Of a stretch of 44,095 bases of DNA, positions 24,099 through 30,575 are shown one piece after another (within the stretch, counting starts at the first letter, position 1; the number at the start of each line of letters is the position of its first letter). The stretch is taken from positions 1 to 44,095 of IMG/VR virus record IMGVR_UViG_3300033148_005649; one strand, 5' to 3'. Made by a program: the position numbers and the translations under genes. The DNA comes from a virus. The notes under the pieces are model-generated. The model did not search any database, was not told the DNA's origin, and saw only the letters and a program-made list of their open reading frames with translations.

Positions 24099-24770
24099 CT
24101 ATTTCACTTTTTCCTCACTTTTTTTTGCATCTTTTACATCACCATCCGCTTCACAAAACAAATCAGGCAAATCCCTTTTGGAATCTAAATCCTTATTGTA
24201 TGGAAATGTTTTCTTCCCAACAACCTCCTCGTCAGTAATTATATAATATGTGTTGATGGGAACTTCTAATCTATACTCACTTGTGTTCTCTGCAATGTTA
24301 ATGATCTTTCTTCTTAATGTAGTCCCTCTAACTAAATTGTTGAAGTCTATTGCCTTAACCAAATGTGCTTTAACTAAACTACAAATAAACTTATTCCAGA
24401 AGTTTACTTGTGCTGATGAAATGATTACATAATTATTAAGGTGAGCGATTCGGTTAAAGAATCTCTTGACCCTATCTAACTGATGTCCTGATGTCTGCAC
24501 ATGAAACAAATCAGCAAACTCATCAATATAAATTATTGAATTTTTAATCTTTAAATCTAATACATCTTCTATTGAGTGAACTATTATCATACCTTGTTGA
24601 GTTAAATAAGGGTGTAGGTTTGGTTCTATCCCAAGCAGATAAATATGGAGTTTCTTATGCTTTGCCTTTAAATTTAAAATTAATTCAAGGACTAATGAAC
24701 TCTTACCGCTGTGGGTATTACCAACTACACCAACACTTCTATACTTTTTAAACAAAGTCTTCAATACCAC
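24099..24770 (-). CDS. HerA/FtsK-like P-loop ATPase
   Basis: 223 residues from GTG 24770. Walker A is GNTHSGKSS (17-25), Walker B SIIYIDEFADLF (78-89); a sensor-like VIISSAQ follows at about 114-120. This arrangement belongs to the FtsK/HerA/A32 group of DNA-pumping or AAA ATPases. It is remarkable beside a full terminase: it may act in replication, segregation or membrane-linked DNA handling rather than packaging. The acidic-basic tail (KDAKKSEEKVK) is disordered. A small membrane protein may overlap its start. Confidence 0.7.
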   Translation of the reverse strand: MVLKTLFKKYRSVGVVGNTHSGKSSLVLELILNLKAKHKKLHIYLLGIEPNLHPYLTQQGMIIVHSIEDVLDLKIKNSIIYIDEFADLFHVQTSGHQLDRVKRFFNRIAHLNNYVIISSAQVNFWNKFICSLVKAHLVKAIDFNNLVRGTTLRRKIINIAENTSEYRLEVPINTYYIITDEEVVGKKTFPYNKDLDSKRDLPDLFCEADGDVKDAKKSEEKVK

Positions 24771-24912
24771 CTTCTCTTAATTCCCAATTAATTTCAACCA
24801 AAAAGGTAAAGTAGAATAGAAGAATCCTAATTCCAACCAGAGGAGGAATAAAGAACCTTACCTTTACCTTCTTGTTTGTTGCATTAGGGAACGAACTTCT
24901 TAAACTCCTCAA
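24748..24912 (-). CDS. possible small membrane protein overlapping the ATPase start
   Basis: A frame from TTG 24912 to 24748 encodes 54 residues with a hydrophobic helix (FFIPPLVGIRILLFYFTFLVEI) and a short acidic tail. It fills the 113-base gap between two genes, overlapping both (29 bases with the upstream one, 23 with the ATPase). The TTG start has no clear ribosome-binding site; reinitiation is possible. The gap also has a 9-bp inverted repeat (AAGGTAAAG/CTTTACCTT). Confidence 0.35.
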   Translation of the reverse strand: MRSLRSSFPNATNKKVKVRFFIPPLVGIRILLFYFTFLVEINWELREGGIEDFV

Positions 24913-25330
24913 CCAACTTCATTAATTGCTTATCAGTTCCAGCAGACAAGATTTTAATGATGATGTCATCTCTCTTATTCCTTAACTTCTTTTTTAATTC
25001 TGTTTGTATTGGGAATGAATCTGGTCTGACATAACCCTTCTTATCACCATCACCATAGCCATTATTTTGAATGAATCCTATGTTTTTATGTTTAACTTTG
25101 TTGATTATTTGGTCTTGGCATCTCTTCCTTTCCTTTTCATAGCGGTTTTCTAATAGCTTGGCTTTATTGTATTTGTTTAAGAGATCCTGCAATGGTTTGT
25201 TCTTTTTAAGTTCTCTTTCCTTAATTGCTGTTTCCTGTCTAACTCTTACATTAAATGCCTCGCTGTTAATTCTTTGTTCTGTAAGGTTTTTTACTATCCT
25301 TATTACTTGGTCTTTTTCAGTTTTATTCAT
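24884..25330 (-). CDS. basic coiled-coil protein, unknown
   Basis: 148 residues, helical and strongly charged (RQETAIKERELKKNKPLQDLLNKYNKAKLLENRYEKERKRC), then a Gly-rich turn (NNGYGDGDKKGY) and a C-terminal helix. A position upstream of the ATPase suggests a shared task. No family recognised. Confidence 0.65.
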   Translation of the reverse strand: MNKTEKDQVIRIVKNLTEQRINSEAFNVRVRQETAIKERELKKNKPLQDLLNKYNKAKLLENRYEKERKRCQDQIINKVKHKNIGFIQNNGYGDGDKKGYVRPDSFPIQTELKKKLRNKRDDIIIKILSAGTDKQLMKLVEEFKKFVP

Positions 25331-25342
25331 TGTTTCACGCTC

Positions 25343-25780
25343 CTATATTTTCTTTTGTTTTAATCTCAAAGTCTTTTGGATTACAACTTCCTGTGCTGAT
25401 TTTATTGTGTATAACACAATACTATCTTTCTTTACATTATCAGTATCTGAAAGTTCTTTGATGAAATCTTTTGCATCCTTCTCGTTGGTGAATGCTTTTA
25501 CTGGATCTCCGCAACCTTCTAAATCCCATTGAACCAAATGAGTTATTGGTTTAGGTTTGTAACCTTTTGCTGGTTCAAACATTTCGTCAGTCCAAGAATA
25601 CTCCTTATGGTCTTCTTCTATCTTATAACCATTAACAAATATACTTGCAATAGTTAAAGTGCTACCTTCAAATTGTTTAAACATATTAGTAGTAAAAGTA
25701 AAATACCCGCACTCTTCACCCCCTTTTAAATCTTTTCTTATACTTACCTTATCTCCAACTTTAAATTTTTCATTACTCAT
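25343..25780 (-). CDS. SH3-like phage protein, unknown
   Basis: 145 residues. The start FKVGDKVSIRKDLKGGEECGYFTFTTNMFKQFEGSTLTIASI is a small SH3/KOW-like beta barrel common in viral accessory proteins, ending with YSWTDEMFEPA. A second alpha/beta part follows (AFTNEKDAKDFIKEL). A good GGAGG precedes ATG 25780. It may bind nucleic acid or protein. Confidence 0.6.
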   Translation of the reverse strand: MSNEKFKVGDKVSIRKDLKGGEECGYFTFTTNMFKQFEGSTLTIASIFVNGYKIEEDHKEYSWTDEMFEPAKGYKPKPITHLVQWDLEGCGDPVKAFTNEKDAKDFIKELSDTDNVKKDSIVLYTIKSAQEVVIQKTLRLKQKKI

Positions 25781-25810
25781 TTTTAATTTCCTCCGTTTTA
25801 TTTTTTAAAA

Positions 25811-25830
25811 CAAAACTCTACCGAGTTTTG
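25811..25830 (-). terminator. 8-bp hairpin at a gene end
   Basis: CAAAACTC-TACC-GAGTTTTG is a perfect 8-bp stem with a 4-base loop, covering the stop codon of the 47-residue gene and followed on the minus strand by TTTTAAAAAA. It is one of several GAACTC/GAGTTC-type palindromes in this region. It may end or weaken transcription, or be a protein site. Confidence 0.4.
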
Positions 25831-25961
25831 AACTGCCTTCCAATCATTTTATACCATTTATGTGTGGTTTTTTGATTAAGATTATTATATTTCTCTTCAA
25901 CTCGCTCTCTTGCTTTCGCTCTAACTTCAATTCTTGCTCTTTCAAACTTATTATTTGTCAT
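25818..25961 (-). CDS. 47-residue basic helical protein
   Basis: ATG 25961 has GGAGGTG just upstream. Residues FERARIEVRAKARERVEEKYNNL form a charged helix; the end (HKWYKMIGRQFKTR) is basic. Function unknown. Confidence 0.5.
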   Translation of the reverse strand: MTNNKFERARIEVRAKARERVEEKYNNLNQKTTHKWYKMIGRQFKTR

Positions 25962-26103
25962 GTTTCACCTCCGTCTCACAGACTATACTTAATTCTCTTT
26001 TAAGCCACTTCTCTATTTTTGATGCGGTTTGTTGCTCTTGAAATTCCGTTAAATCTTCTGATAAGATTACAGAAGCCCACGCTAATTTTTTAAGTTGTAT
26101 CAT
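25951..26103 (-). CDS. 50-residue protein, unknown
   Basis: Begins MIQLKKLAWASVILSEDL with helices throughout (SKIEKWLKREL). It overlaps both neighbours by a few bases; its own end contains the ribosome-binding site of the next gene. The frame is supported mainly by that tight packing. Confidence 0.5.
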   Translation of the reverse strand: MIQLKKLAWASVILSEDLTEFQEQQTASKIEKWLKRELSIVCETEVKHDK

Positions 26104-26294
26104 TTCTTACACCCCACGACAACAGCGACGATAAGAATTACTATTAAAATTATTATTCCAACCACTAATCCAATCCATAATGGAGATAATACCCACCACC
26201 AAGACCAAGCGATTAAACCTGTAAGTTTTAAGACGATAAATATTATTAGTAATGTTCCCATCAATCCAAATTCACTATGTCCTTTATTGTTCAT
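26100..26294 (-). CDS. two-helix membrane protein
   Basis: 64 residues with two strong hydrophobic helices: FGLMGTLLIIFIVLKLTGLIAWSWW and LWIGLVVGIIILIVILIVAVVVG. Short soluble ends. Proteins of this form are frequent in viral early regions; a superinfection-exclusion or ion-channel role is possible but not shown. Confidence 0.6.
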   Translation of the reverse strand: MNNKGHSEFGLMGTLLIIFIVLKLTGLIAWSWWWVLSPLWIGLVVGIIILIVILIVAVVVGCKK

Positions 26295-26515
26295 TATTTC
26301 ACATCCTTTAAAATTTCATCACGCTTTTTGATCCAAGCTTTAACTTTTTGCATTTCAATCATATGAATAGCTGTCCAACATTTAGTGCATTTCCACCCAT
26401 GATATATCCCTCTTTCATGACATTCGCTATTGGCTATTACCTCTTCGTATTCATGACATTCAGGACACCACATATTTATTTCTTTAGGATATTCTTTTTT
26501 TTTCTTCTTAAACAT
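26294..26515 (-). CDS. zinc-ribbon protein
   Basis: 73 residues with CPEC (17-20) and CTKC (42-45) knuckles, plus His/Cys between (NSECHERGIYHGWKC), and a basic N-terminus (KKKKKEYPKE). One-base overlaps with both neighbours (stop and start share a base). Confidence 0.65.
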   Translation of the reverse strand: MFKKKKKEYPKEINMWCPECHEYEEVIANSECHERGIYHGWKCTKCWTAIHMIEMQKVKAWIKKRDEILKDVK

Positions 26516-26844
26516 TATTTCGCCTCCAAAAGTTCTGGGTTTTCATAGATGTTACCTATTACTTCCATTAGAAGATGTGCATAAGTTGTAAATCCACCCT
26601 CTTCAAATTTAACAAGAAATCTTTGTCCTGTTATACAAGTATTTTCTATAATATCACCCTCATAAATCTCTACACCATTCTTATCTTTAAGACCTGTGAA
26701 TTGCATTAATTCTGCATCTTCCCAAGTAATATCACTTTCATGAATATGTGCTTCTGTAAAAACCCATACCCCTAACTCTATCTTCCAAACATCCTTCATT
26801 ACTTTTTCAGTCTTATCCCACGCTCTAAATTTAATTTCTCTCAT
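26515..26844 (-). CDS. YopX-family protein
   Basis: 109 residues. The start MREIKFRAWDKTEKVM and LMQFTGLKDKNGVEIYEGDIIE, with the end EVIGNIYENPELLE, are the hallmarks of the YopX family, widespread in phages and prophages. The family has a beta-rich fold and no established biochemical function. Its presence links this virus to a broad gene pool shared with bacterial phages. Confidence 0.92.
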   Translation of the reverse strand: MREIKFRAWDKTEKVMKDVWKIELGVWVFTEAHIHESDITWEDAELMQFTGLKDKNGVEIYEGDIIENTCITGQRFLVKFEEGGFTTYAHLLMEVIGNIYENPELLEAK

Positions 26845-26850
26845 TCCAAA

Positions 26851-27132
26851 TCACCCCAACAATATTAATGTTAAAATTAAGTTCCAGATCACTAATATTA
26901 AACATACTCTTTTCAAAAATGTAAATCCTTGACGAAATAAGTCATTTAAATCTAATTGACCTTTCCAAAGTTTAACATTATAGTTAAGAATACTTACAAC
27001 TCTTTTCAACAACTCTTTTGTGAACCTTTCAGGTTCACTTTGATTCACTCTCTTTTTTCCCATTTTGAATATAATATCCACCCTTCTTGCAAGGCGATAA
27101 GCTTGAAATGGCGTATATCCGACCTCATCCAA
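26851..27132 (-). CDS. small protein with C-terminal membrane helix; start uncertain
   Basis: 93 residues from TTG 27132, though the frame stays open upstream to a TAG near 27188 with coding-like sequence (LPKIRELDLDEVGYTPFQAYRLARR). No ATG or GTG is available there; an inner ATG gives MGKKRVNQSEPERF. The C-terminus is hydrophobic (LKRVCLILVIWNLILTLILLG). The N-terminal helix pair could bind DNA or a partner. The 105 bases upstream hold no gene, but an ATATATAT stretch could be a TATA box. Confidence 0.5.
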   Translation of the reverse strand: MDEVGYTPFQAYRLARRVDIIFKMGKKRVNQSEPERFTKELLKRVVSILNYNVKLWKGQLDLNDLFRQGFTFLKRVCLILVIWNLILTLILLG

Positions 27133-27237
27133 ATCAAGTTCCCTTATCTTGGGGAGGGATCGGAAAGGTAACCCTTTATTCCCCTAATATCCTTTTGCAA
27201 GGGTGGATTAATTGATAAATGAACCTAGATATATATG

Positions 27238-27567
27238 TTAGAGTTTAACACACCATATTCTTAACTGATCTGCTACGCAATAGCTGTTCGTGTTGTCATA
27301 AATCATAGCTATTTGGTGTCCCATATCTTTATCACCTCTTATCACATAAGGATATGCTGTGTAACCTAATGCTCTTGCTTTCCTTACATACCACCACGAA
27401 TAATCATAACAATCCCCTCCGTTCGTAAATAGGTCTTGTTCTGATTTGATTGTGTCGGGGTTTAAAGTGTAATTATAATGTTGTTTTAGTTCTTGTTTAA
27501 GGTTGATGATGTTTTGCTTTAATTTTGTAAAATTTGGTTTGATGGTGTTGTTGGGGGTGTTATTCAT
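27238..27567 (-). CDS. transglutaminase-like cysteine protease, signal peptide out of frame
   Basis: 109 residues from ATG 27567. The domain has the catalytic order Cys-His-Asp: GGDCYDYSWWYVRKARALGY (C53), DMGHQIAMIY (H84) and YCVADQ (D100), as in transglutaminase-fold peptidases. Upstream, ATG 27695 would give a perfect signal peptide (MKEFTILILGLIIGVVLATA) continuous with this frame, but a 14-bp tandem duplication (27657-27684) shifts it so translation stops after eleven codons. Collapse of the duplication would restore a 147-residue secreted enzyme, perhaps for cell-envelope opening or host interaction. Confidence 0.7.
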   Translation of the reverse strand: MNNTPNNTIKPNFTKLKQNIINLKQELKQHYNYTLNPDTIKSEQDLFTNGGDCYDYSWWYVRKARALGYTAYPYVIRGDKDMGHQIAMIYDNTNSYCVADQLRIWCVKL

Positions 27568-27656
27568 CAAAATATCTTCAAAGTCTTGTTGTGGGGGAGA
27601 TATGGGGTGTAAAATAGGTATTGCAGTAGCTAATACAACTCCAATTATTAATCCAA

Positions 27657-27684
27657 GTATTAAAATGGTAGTATTAAAATGGTA
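27657..27684 (-). repeat. 14-bp perfect tandem duplication in a signal-peptide coding segment
   Basis: Two head-to-tail copies of GTATTAAAATGGTA (+ strand; TACCATTTTAATAC in coding sense). As 14 is not a multiple of three, the second copy breaks the frame between ATG 27695 and the protease domain. Confidence 0.9.
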
Positions 27685-27697
27685 AATTCTTTCATAT

Positions 27698-27771
27698 TGG
27701 GATTATCAGGATTTGAACCTGAATCCATTGACCCCAAATCAACGATGCTAACCAAGTTACACTATAATCCC
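27698..27771 (-). tRNA. tRNA-Pro (anticodon UGG)
   Basis: 74 bases on the minus strand folding into a full cloverleaf: acceptor GGGATTA/TAATCCC, D arm with GGTTAG, anticodon arm GTTGA-TTTGGGG-TCAAT with anticodon TGG, T arm TCAGG-TTCAAAT-CCTGA, discriminator A. No CCA is encoded. The D stem is weak (two G-U pairs). CCA is a favoured proline codon in the viral proteins. The secreted protease's upstream ATG begins three bases after the tRNA 3' end, so tRNA processing could release a nearly leaderless mRNA. Confidence 0.9.
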
Positions 27772-27846
27772 TTTTGAACCCACATAGCAAGAAGCTGATC
27801 AGTTATGAAGTGATGGCTTTAAAATGCTGTGCGGTTTGTTCAATAA

Positions 27847-27866
27847 CTTAAATCTTCTGATTTAAG
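27847..27866 (-). terminator. 8-bp hairpin between a small gene and tRNA-Pro
   Basis: CTTAAATC-TTCT-GATTTAAG, a perfect stem with a 4-base loop just after the stop at 27872. The gap 27772-27871 holds no gene. The hairpin may end the upstream transcript or help tRNA processing. Confidence 0.4.
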
Positions 27867-27871
27867 CCATT

Positions 27872-28099
27872 CTAACTACCACATTGCTTGGAAGTAGAAG
27901 GAGTGCCCCCCTCAAAAAACCTATCTGGTATCCTTTGATATCTATTCTTTTTCTGGTTGAGCTCCTCTTTTATGCACTCATCCACATAATCAGCTATTAG
28001 AATGAATAGCTGTCCTGCTTTATGAGGAGTTAGTTTTAGTGTATTATGGATATATTCCCATAATACCTTGTATGTTGTGTCTGAATCTTTCCTATTCAT
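27872..28099 (-). CDS. small helical protein, unknown
   Basis: 75 residues. The helices TTYKVLWEYIHNTL and HKAGQLFILIADYVDECIKEEL form the core; the tail is Ser/Gly-rich. ATG 28099 follows AGGTGGAGTAG, the recurrent junction of this cluster. Confidence 0.6.
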   Translation of the reverse strand: MNRKDSDTTYKVLWEYIHNTLKLTPHKAGQLFILIADYVDECIKEELNQKKNRYQRIPDRFFEGGTPSTSKQCGS

Positions 28100-28222
28100 C
28101 TACTCCACCTCCTTTTCTTTCAAACATTCTTTACAAATCACTATTTTAGCACCATTTCTAAGATTAAACACTCTTTCTGAGTAACTTACTTCTTCTCCGC
28201 ATACATCACAATTAAATGGCAT
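28100..28222 (-). CDS. 40-residue zinc-knuckle protein
   Basis: CDVC (5-8) and CKEC (30-33) make one four-cysteine site. The C-terminal KEKEVE is encoded by the ribosome-binding site of the following gene. The ATG overlaps the upstream gene region as TGAATG. Confidence 0.6.
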   Translation of the reverse strand: MPFNCDVCGEEVSYSERVFNLRNGAKIVICKECLKEKEVE

Positions 28223-28396
28223 TCAAATCACCTCCCTTGCATACTCTTGCTTGATAACATCAACAACATTAATCTTCTTTATAGAAGAAGCAGGGGTCTC
28301 TGACCCCTTACAATTTGGACATTCAAAGTCATTTCTATCTTCAACCCAGAAGAAACAACCACAATCAACACATTCGTATTTAACTTTGTCTTTCAT
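28223..28396 (-). CDS. 57-residue zinc-ribbon protein
   Basis: CVDCGC (9-14) and CPNC (26-29) form a rubredoxin-like knuckle pair, followed by a helical tail (INVVDVIKQEYAREVI) that carries the next ribosome-binding site. Probably nucleic-acid or protein binding. Confidence 0.6.
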   Translation of the reverse strand: MKDKVKYECVDCGCFFWVEDRNDFECPNCKGSETPASSIKKINVVDVIKQEYAREVI

Positions 28397-28543
28397 CTAC
28401 TCCACCTCCTTTAAATGTTTCTTCAACTCCCTCAAACAATCATAACATATTGGAAAATCATAGGGCGCTTTTTCTTTATTCCAATTTGGGTGTCCATATA
28501 CCATTTCTTCTAAATCAACCCCACATAATATACATTTAGCCAT
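28397..28543 (-). CDS. 48-residue zinc-knuckle protein
   Basis: CILC (4-7) and CYDC (33-36) with His/Asn between (GHPNWNKEK). Ends KHLKEVE, read from the junction AAGGAGGTGGAGTAG. Third consecutive gene of this design, suggesting duplication and divergence. Confidence 0.6.
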   Translation of the reverse strand: MAKCILCGVDLEEMVYGHPNWNKEKAPYDFPICYDCLRELKKHLKEVE

Positions 28544-28549
28544 TTCCAT

Positions 28550-28723
28550 TTACTCCACCACCTTAAATATCACTCCAAAAACACCTTCTAACCATTCTTT
28601 AAAACTCTCATTATCAAAAGTTCCACCATTAAAACTCTCATACAATTCAACTAATTGTTCCTCCTCCATCAAACCAATACATTTCTTAATAATGTTTCCT
28701 TCTGTGCTTTCAATCAATTCCAT
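28550..28723 (-). CDS. 57-residue acidic protein, unknown
   Basis: Helix-rich (KKCIGLMEEEQLVELYESFN, FKEWLEGVFGVIFKVVE). ATG 28723 follows the standard AGGTGGAGTAG junction. A DNA-mimic-like negative charge is seen but not strong enough for a call. Confidence 0.55.
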   Translation of the reverse strand: MELIESTEGNIIKKCIGLMEEEQLVELYESFNGGTFDNESFKEWLEGVFGVIFKVVE

Positions 28724-28921
28724 CTACTCCACCTCCTTATGTTTCAAATATTCTTCTCCAAATAAAATAGCTTTCTCCAAATCTTCTTTACTCTCTCCAA
28801 ATACCTTTACCAATTTCTCATATTTTCCCAAACCATAATAAACACCAATTCTCAAATCATCTTTTTCTTCATTTATTTCTTGTATCCTAATTTCCTCATT
28901 TTTTCCTATATAAATTACCAT
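28724..28921 (-). CDS. 65-residue acidic protein, unknown
   Basis: Mixed beta (MVIYIGKNEEIRIQEINEE, LRIGVYYGLG) and a C-terminal helix (SKEDLEKAILFGEEYLKHKEVE). Its end again forms the ribosome-binding junction of the next gene. Function unknown. Confidence 0.6.
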   Translation of the reverse strand: MVIYIGKNEEIRIQEINEEKDDLRIGVYYGLGKYEKLVKVFGESKEDLEKAILFGEEYLKHKEVE

Positions 28922-29068
28922 TTATTCAACCTCCTCATCTTTAATAATCTCGCCACCTGTAAAACCTTGTTTTATTTGTTCTGCTATGTGTTCCCTGTCA
29001 ATATCGGTTAATTCGTCATAAGTGTTACCCTTTAACTCTAAATCCCACCAACCTCTATTTTTAGCCAT
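28922..29068 (-). CDS. 48-residue protein, unknown
   Basis: MAKNRGWWDLELKGNTYDEL opens with a beta-hairpin-like W-rich segment; LTDIDREHIAEQIKQGFTGGEI is a helix and turn common in small phage proteins. Ends DEEVE in the junction sequence. Confidence 0.55.
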   Translation of the reverse strand: MAKNRGWWDLELKGNTYDELTDIDREHIAEQIKQGFTGGEIIKDEEVE

Positions 29069-29215
29069 TTACTTTACCTCCTTTAATAGTTTAATAGCTT
29101 CATTTAAACACCATTCTTTTTCTTCTGCTGAATATTGGGAGATGTTAGATTCGTCAATAATGTAAAAATCTCTAATATCTTCCAAAATCTTAATTAAGTC
29201 TTTGCCTTTAGCCAT
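29069..29215 (-). CDS. 48-residue helical protein, unknown
   Basis: Two helices (KDLIKILEDIRDFYII, AEEKEWCLNEAIKLLKEVK). Starts MAK like its neighbours and ends in the AAGGAGG that serves the next gene. Confidence 0.55.
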   Translation of the reverse strand: MAKGKDLIKILEDIRDFYIIDESNISQYSAEEKEWCLNEAIKLLKEVK

Positions 29216-29217
29216 TC

Positions 29218-29451
29218 TTAATCACCGCCTAAATTATCCCACACTAAATCGTGTAGAAAACCATTAACATTCTGATTTAAAACTTCTGTGTCATTAATTC
29301 CCTCTAAAATATCAATCTGTTCGGTTGTTAAATCTTCAAACTTCTTTAAAGGGTTTGTCCTTCCAAAGAGCATTTTAGCTTCTTGGCTTGGCTCTTTCTC
29401 TTTAAACCATTTCCTTAAAAGGTTTTTCTGTTTAGCTGTTAAATCTCTCAT
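29218..29451 (-). CDS. 77-residue helical phage protein, unknown
   Basis: Starts MRDLTAKQKNLLRKWFKEKE, a helix seen in small phage proteins, followed by FEDLTTEQIDILEGIND and a helix FLHDLVWDNL. Possibly two small helical hairpins. No function known. Confidence 0.6.
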   Translation of the reverse strand: MRDLTAKQKNLLRKWFKEKEPSQEAKMLFGRTNPLKKFEDLTTEQIDILEGINDTEVLNQNVNGFLHDLVWDNLGGD

Positions 29452-29466
29452 CTTTAATCACATCCC

Positions 29467-30039
29467 TTAACTTATCTCTTGTAGTTTTTCTATTTCTTTG
29501 TTGTTGTATAACATTTTAATGTTATCCCACTCTTTGCATACTGCTATGTAAATGTGTTCTGCTTTTCTGCTATCCTCATCATATCCAAAAGTACCACAAA
29601 AATCCTTTAATGTCCCCACTTCGTATTTTTGTAATGAAGCCAAAACATCATAAGCAGATGGTTGTTTAAATTGAATATCCAACCCACTTAAACTAAAATG
29701 TTCCTTTTCCATATATAACCTTATTTTAGTTCTTGCCTTTTGTTTAAGTTTTGGTGTGGTTGCTGTTGTATATGCTTGTCTTAATTTAATGGGTATATTA
29801 AAACCTTTATGTCTTGTCCTCTCTTTGTTTGATTTGTGGATTAAAATAAGCCCACTATCATTTAAAGATTGACCGAAATCAAAAGTATATTCCCTATCCC
29901 CTCTTTTAAGGGTTATGAGGTATATATCTCTTTCTTCTGTTTCGCCTTCAAAATGTGTAGCGTGTTTGAGGAAAACTGCCTTAAATTCTGTTCCTGTGTC
30001 TTTTAAAAATTTGTTTGCTTGTTCTTCGTATTTATTCAT
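29467..30039 (-). CDS. conserved phage protein of unknown function
   Basis: 190 residues. KFLKDTGTEFKAVFLKHATHFEGETEERDIYLITLKRGDREYTFDFGQSL and the later PSAYDVLASLQKYEVGTLKDFCGTFGYDEDSRKAEHIYIAVCKEWDNIK ... EIEKLQEI are characteristic of a family found in many bacterial phage genomes. The N-terminal half is beta-rich, the C-terminal half helical. No biochemical role is established. It is the largest gene in this part of the cluster. Confidence 0.75.
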   Translation of the reverse strand: MNKYEEQANKFLKDTGTEFKAVFLKHATHFEGETEERDIYLITLKRGDREYTFDFGQSLNDSGLILIHKSNKERTRHKGFNIPIKLRQAYTTATTPKLKQKARTKIRLYMEKEHFSLSGLDIQFKQPSAYDVLASLQKYEVGTLKDFCGTFGYDEDSRKAEHIYIAVCKEWDNIKMLYNNKEIEKLQEIS

Positions 30040-30041
30040 TT

Positions 30042-30158
30042 TTAATTTACCTCCTTTAAAGCACCAAGTCTGATGAAGTCTTTAATTTCATCTATTGGTA
30101 TCATTTTTGTTTCTGTTATAACCTTAACTTCACCTTTACATACCATTTTTTGTTTCAT
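30042..30158 (-). CDS. 38-residue protein, unknown
   Basis: MKQKMVCKGEVKVITETKMI then a helix (PIDEIKDFIRLGALKEVN). It overlaps the next upstream gene by 23 bases. Good AAGGTGGAG before the ATG; the last codons hold the AAGGAGG of the following gene. Confidence 0.45.
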   Translation of the reverse strand: MKQKMVCKGEVKVITETKMIPIDEIKDFIRLGALKEVN

Positions 30159-30339
30159 TTACTCCACCTTCCTTTAATTTTAAATCTTTGAGATTAGCTT
30201 TAATAAACCCTAAAAGGGATTTTAAATAAATCTTCTTCTGTTCCAAATCTGAAACATTTAAAAATTCAATTATTACATTTAAAGTGTTTTGAATTTCCTT
30301 TAAAGTTCTTCCCATAATCTTTTTAGTTTGTTCTTTCAT
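30136..30339 (-). CDS. 67-residue coiled-coil protein, unknown
   Basis: One long amphipathic helix pair (TLKEIQNTLNVIIEFLNVSDLEQKKIYLKSLLGFIKANLKDLKL). AAGGAAGGTGG precedes the ATG. Probably dimeric. Confidence 0.6.
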   Translation of the reverse strand: MKEQTKKIMGRTLKEIQNTLNVIIEFLNVSDLEQKKIYLKSLLGFIKANLKDLKLKEGGVNETKNGM

Positions 30340-30359
30340 TTTTATCCACCTTCCTTGTC

Positions 30360-30376
30360 AGAACTCTCCGAGTTCT
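30360..30376 (-). other. 7-bp palindrome AGAACTC/GAGTTCT in a gene gap
   Basis: AGAACTC-TCC-GAGTTCT lies directly behind the stop of the 60-residue gene. The exact reverse complement occurs at about 20474-20490 inside another gene, and close variants at about 23399 and 25811. It may be a terminator, an RNA processing site or a protein-binding site. Confidence 0.45.
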
Positions 30377-30559
30377 TTAAAGTTCATATTTGATTATATA
30401 GTTTATTTCATTTATTAAATATTCTAGATTGTTCTTGTCGTTTCTATTATGGGGTTTTAAGGTGTGATTTGCTATAATATCTGCGAATGCTCTTATTACT
30501 GCTCTTAAATCGTCCCCATATTGTTCTATATCTGCTTGTTTTATGATTATATTCTCCAT
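30377..30559 (-). CDS. 60-residue helical protein, unknown
   Basis: Helices ADIEQYGDDLRAVIRAFADIIANH and NLEYLINEINYIIKYEL. GGGGGTGG upstream of the ATG is an unusual, weaker ribosome-binding site. It ends at a palindrome. Function unknown. Confidence 0.6.
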   Translation of the reverse strand: MENIIIKQADIEQYGDDLRAVIRAFADIIANHTLKPHNRNDKNNLEYLINEINYIIKYEL

Positions 30560-30575
30560 TTAAACCACCCCCTTT

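Noticed and set aside
24099-24770. Packaging ATPase of a tail-less (PRD1-like) virus
   Set aside because: The genome has a complete tailed-virus set with its own terminase, so packaging by this ATPase is unlikely.
27772-27871. Second tRNA upstream of tRNA-Pro
   Set aside because: Some complementary arms exist, but no acceptable cloverleaf or T loop could be drawn.
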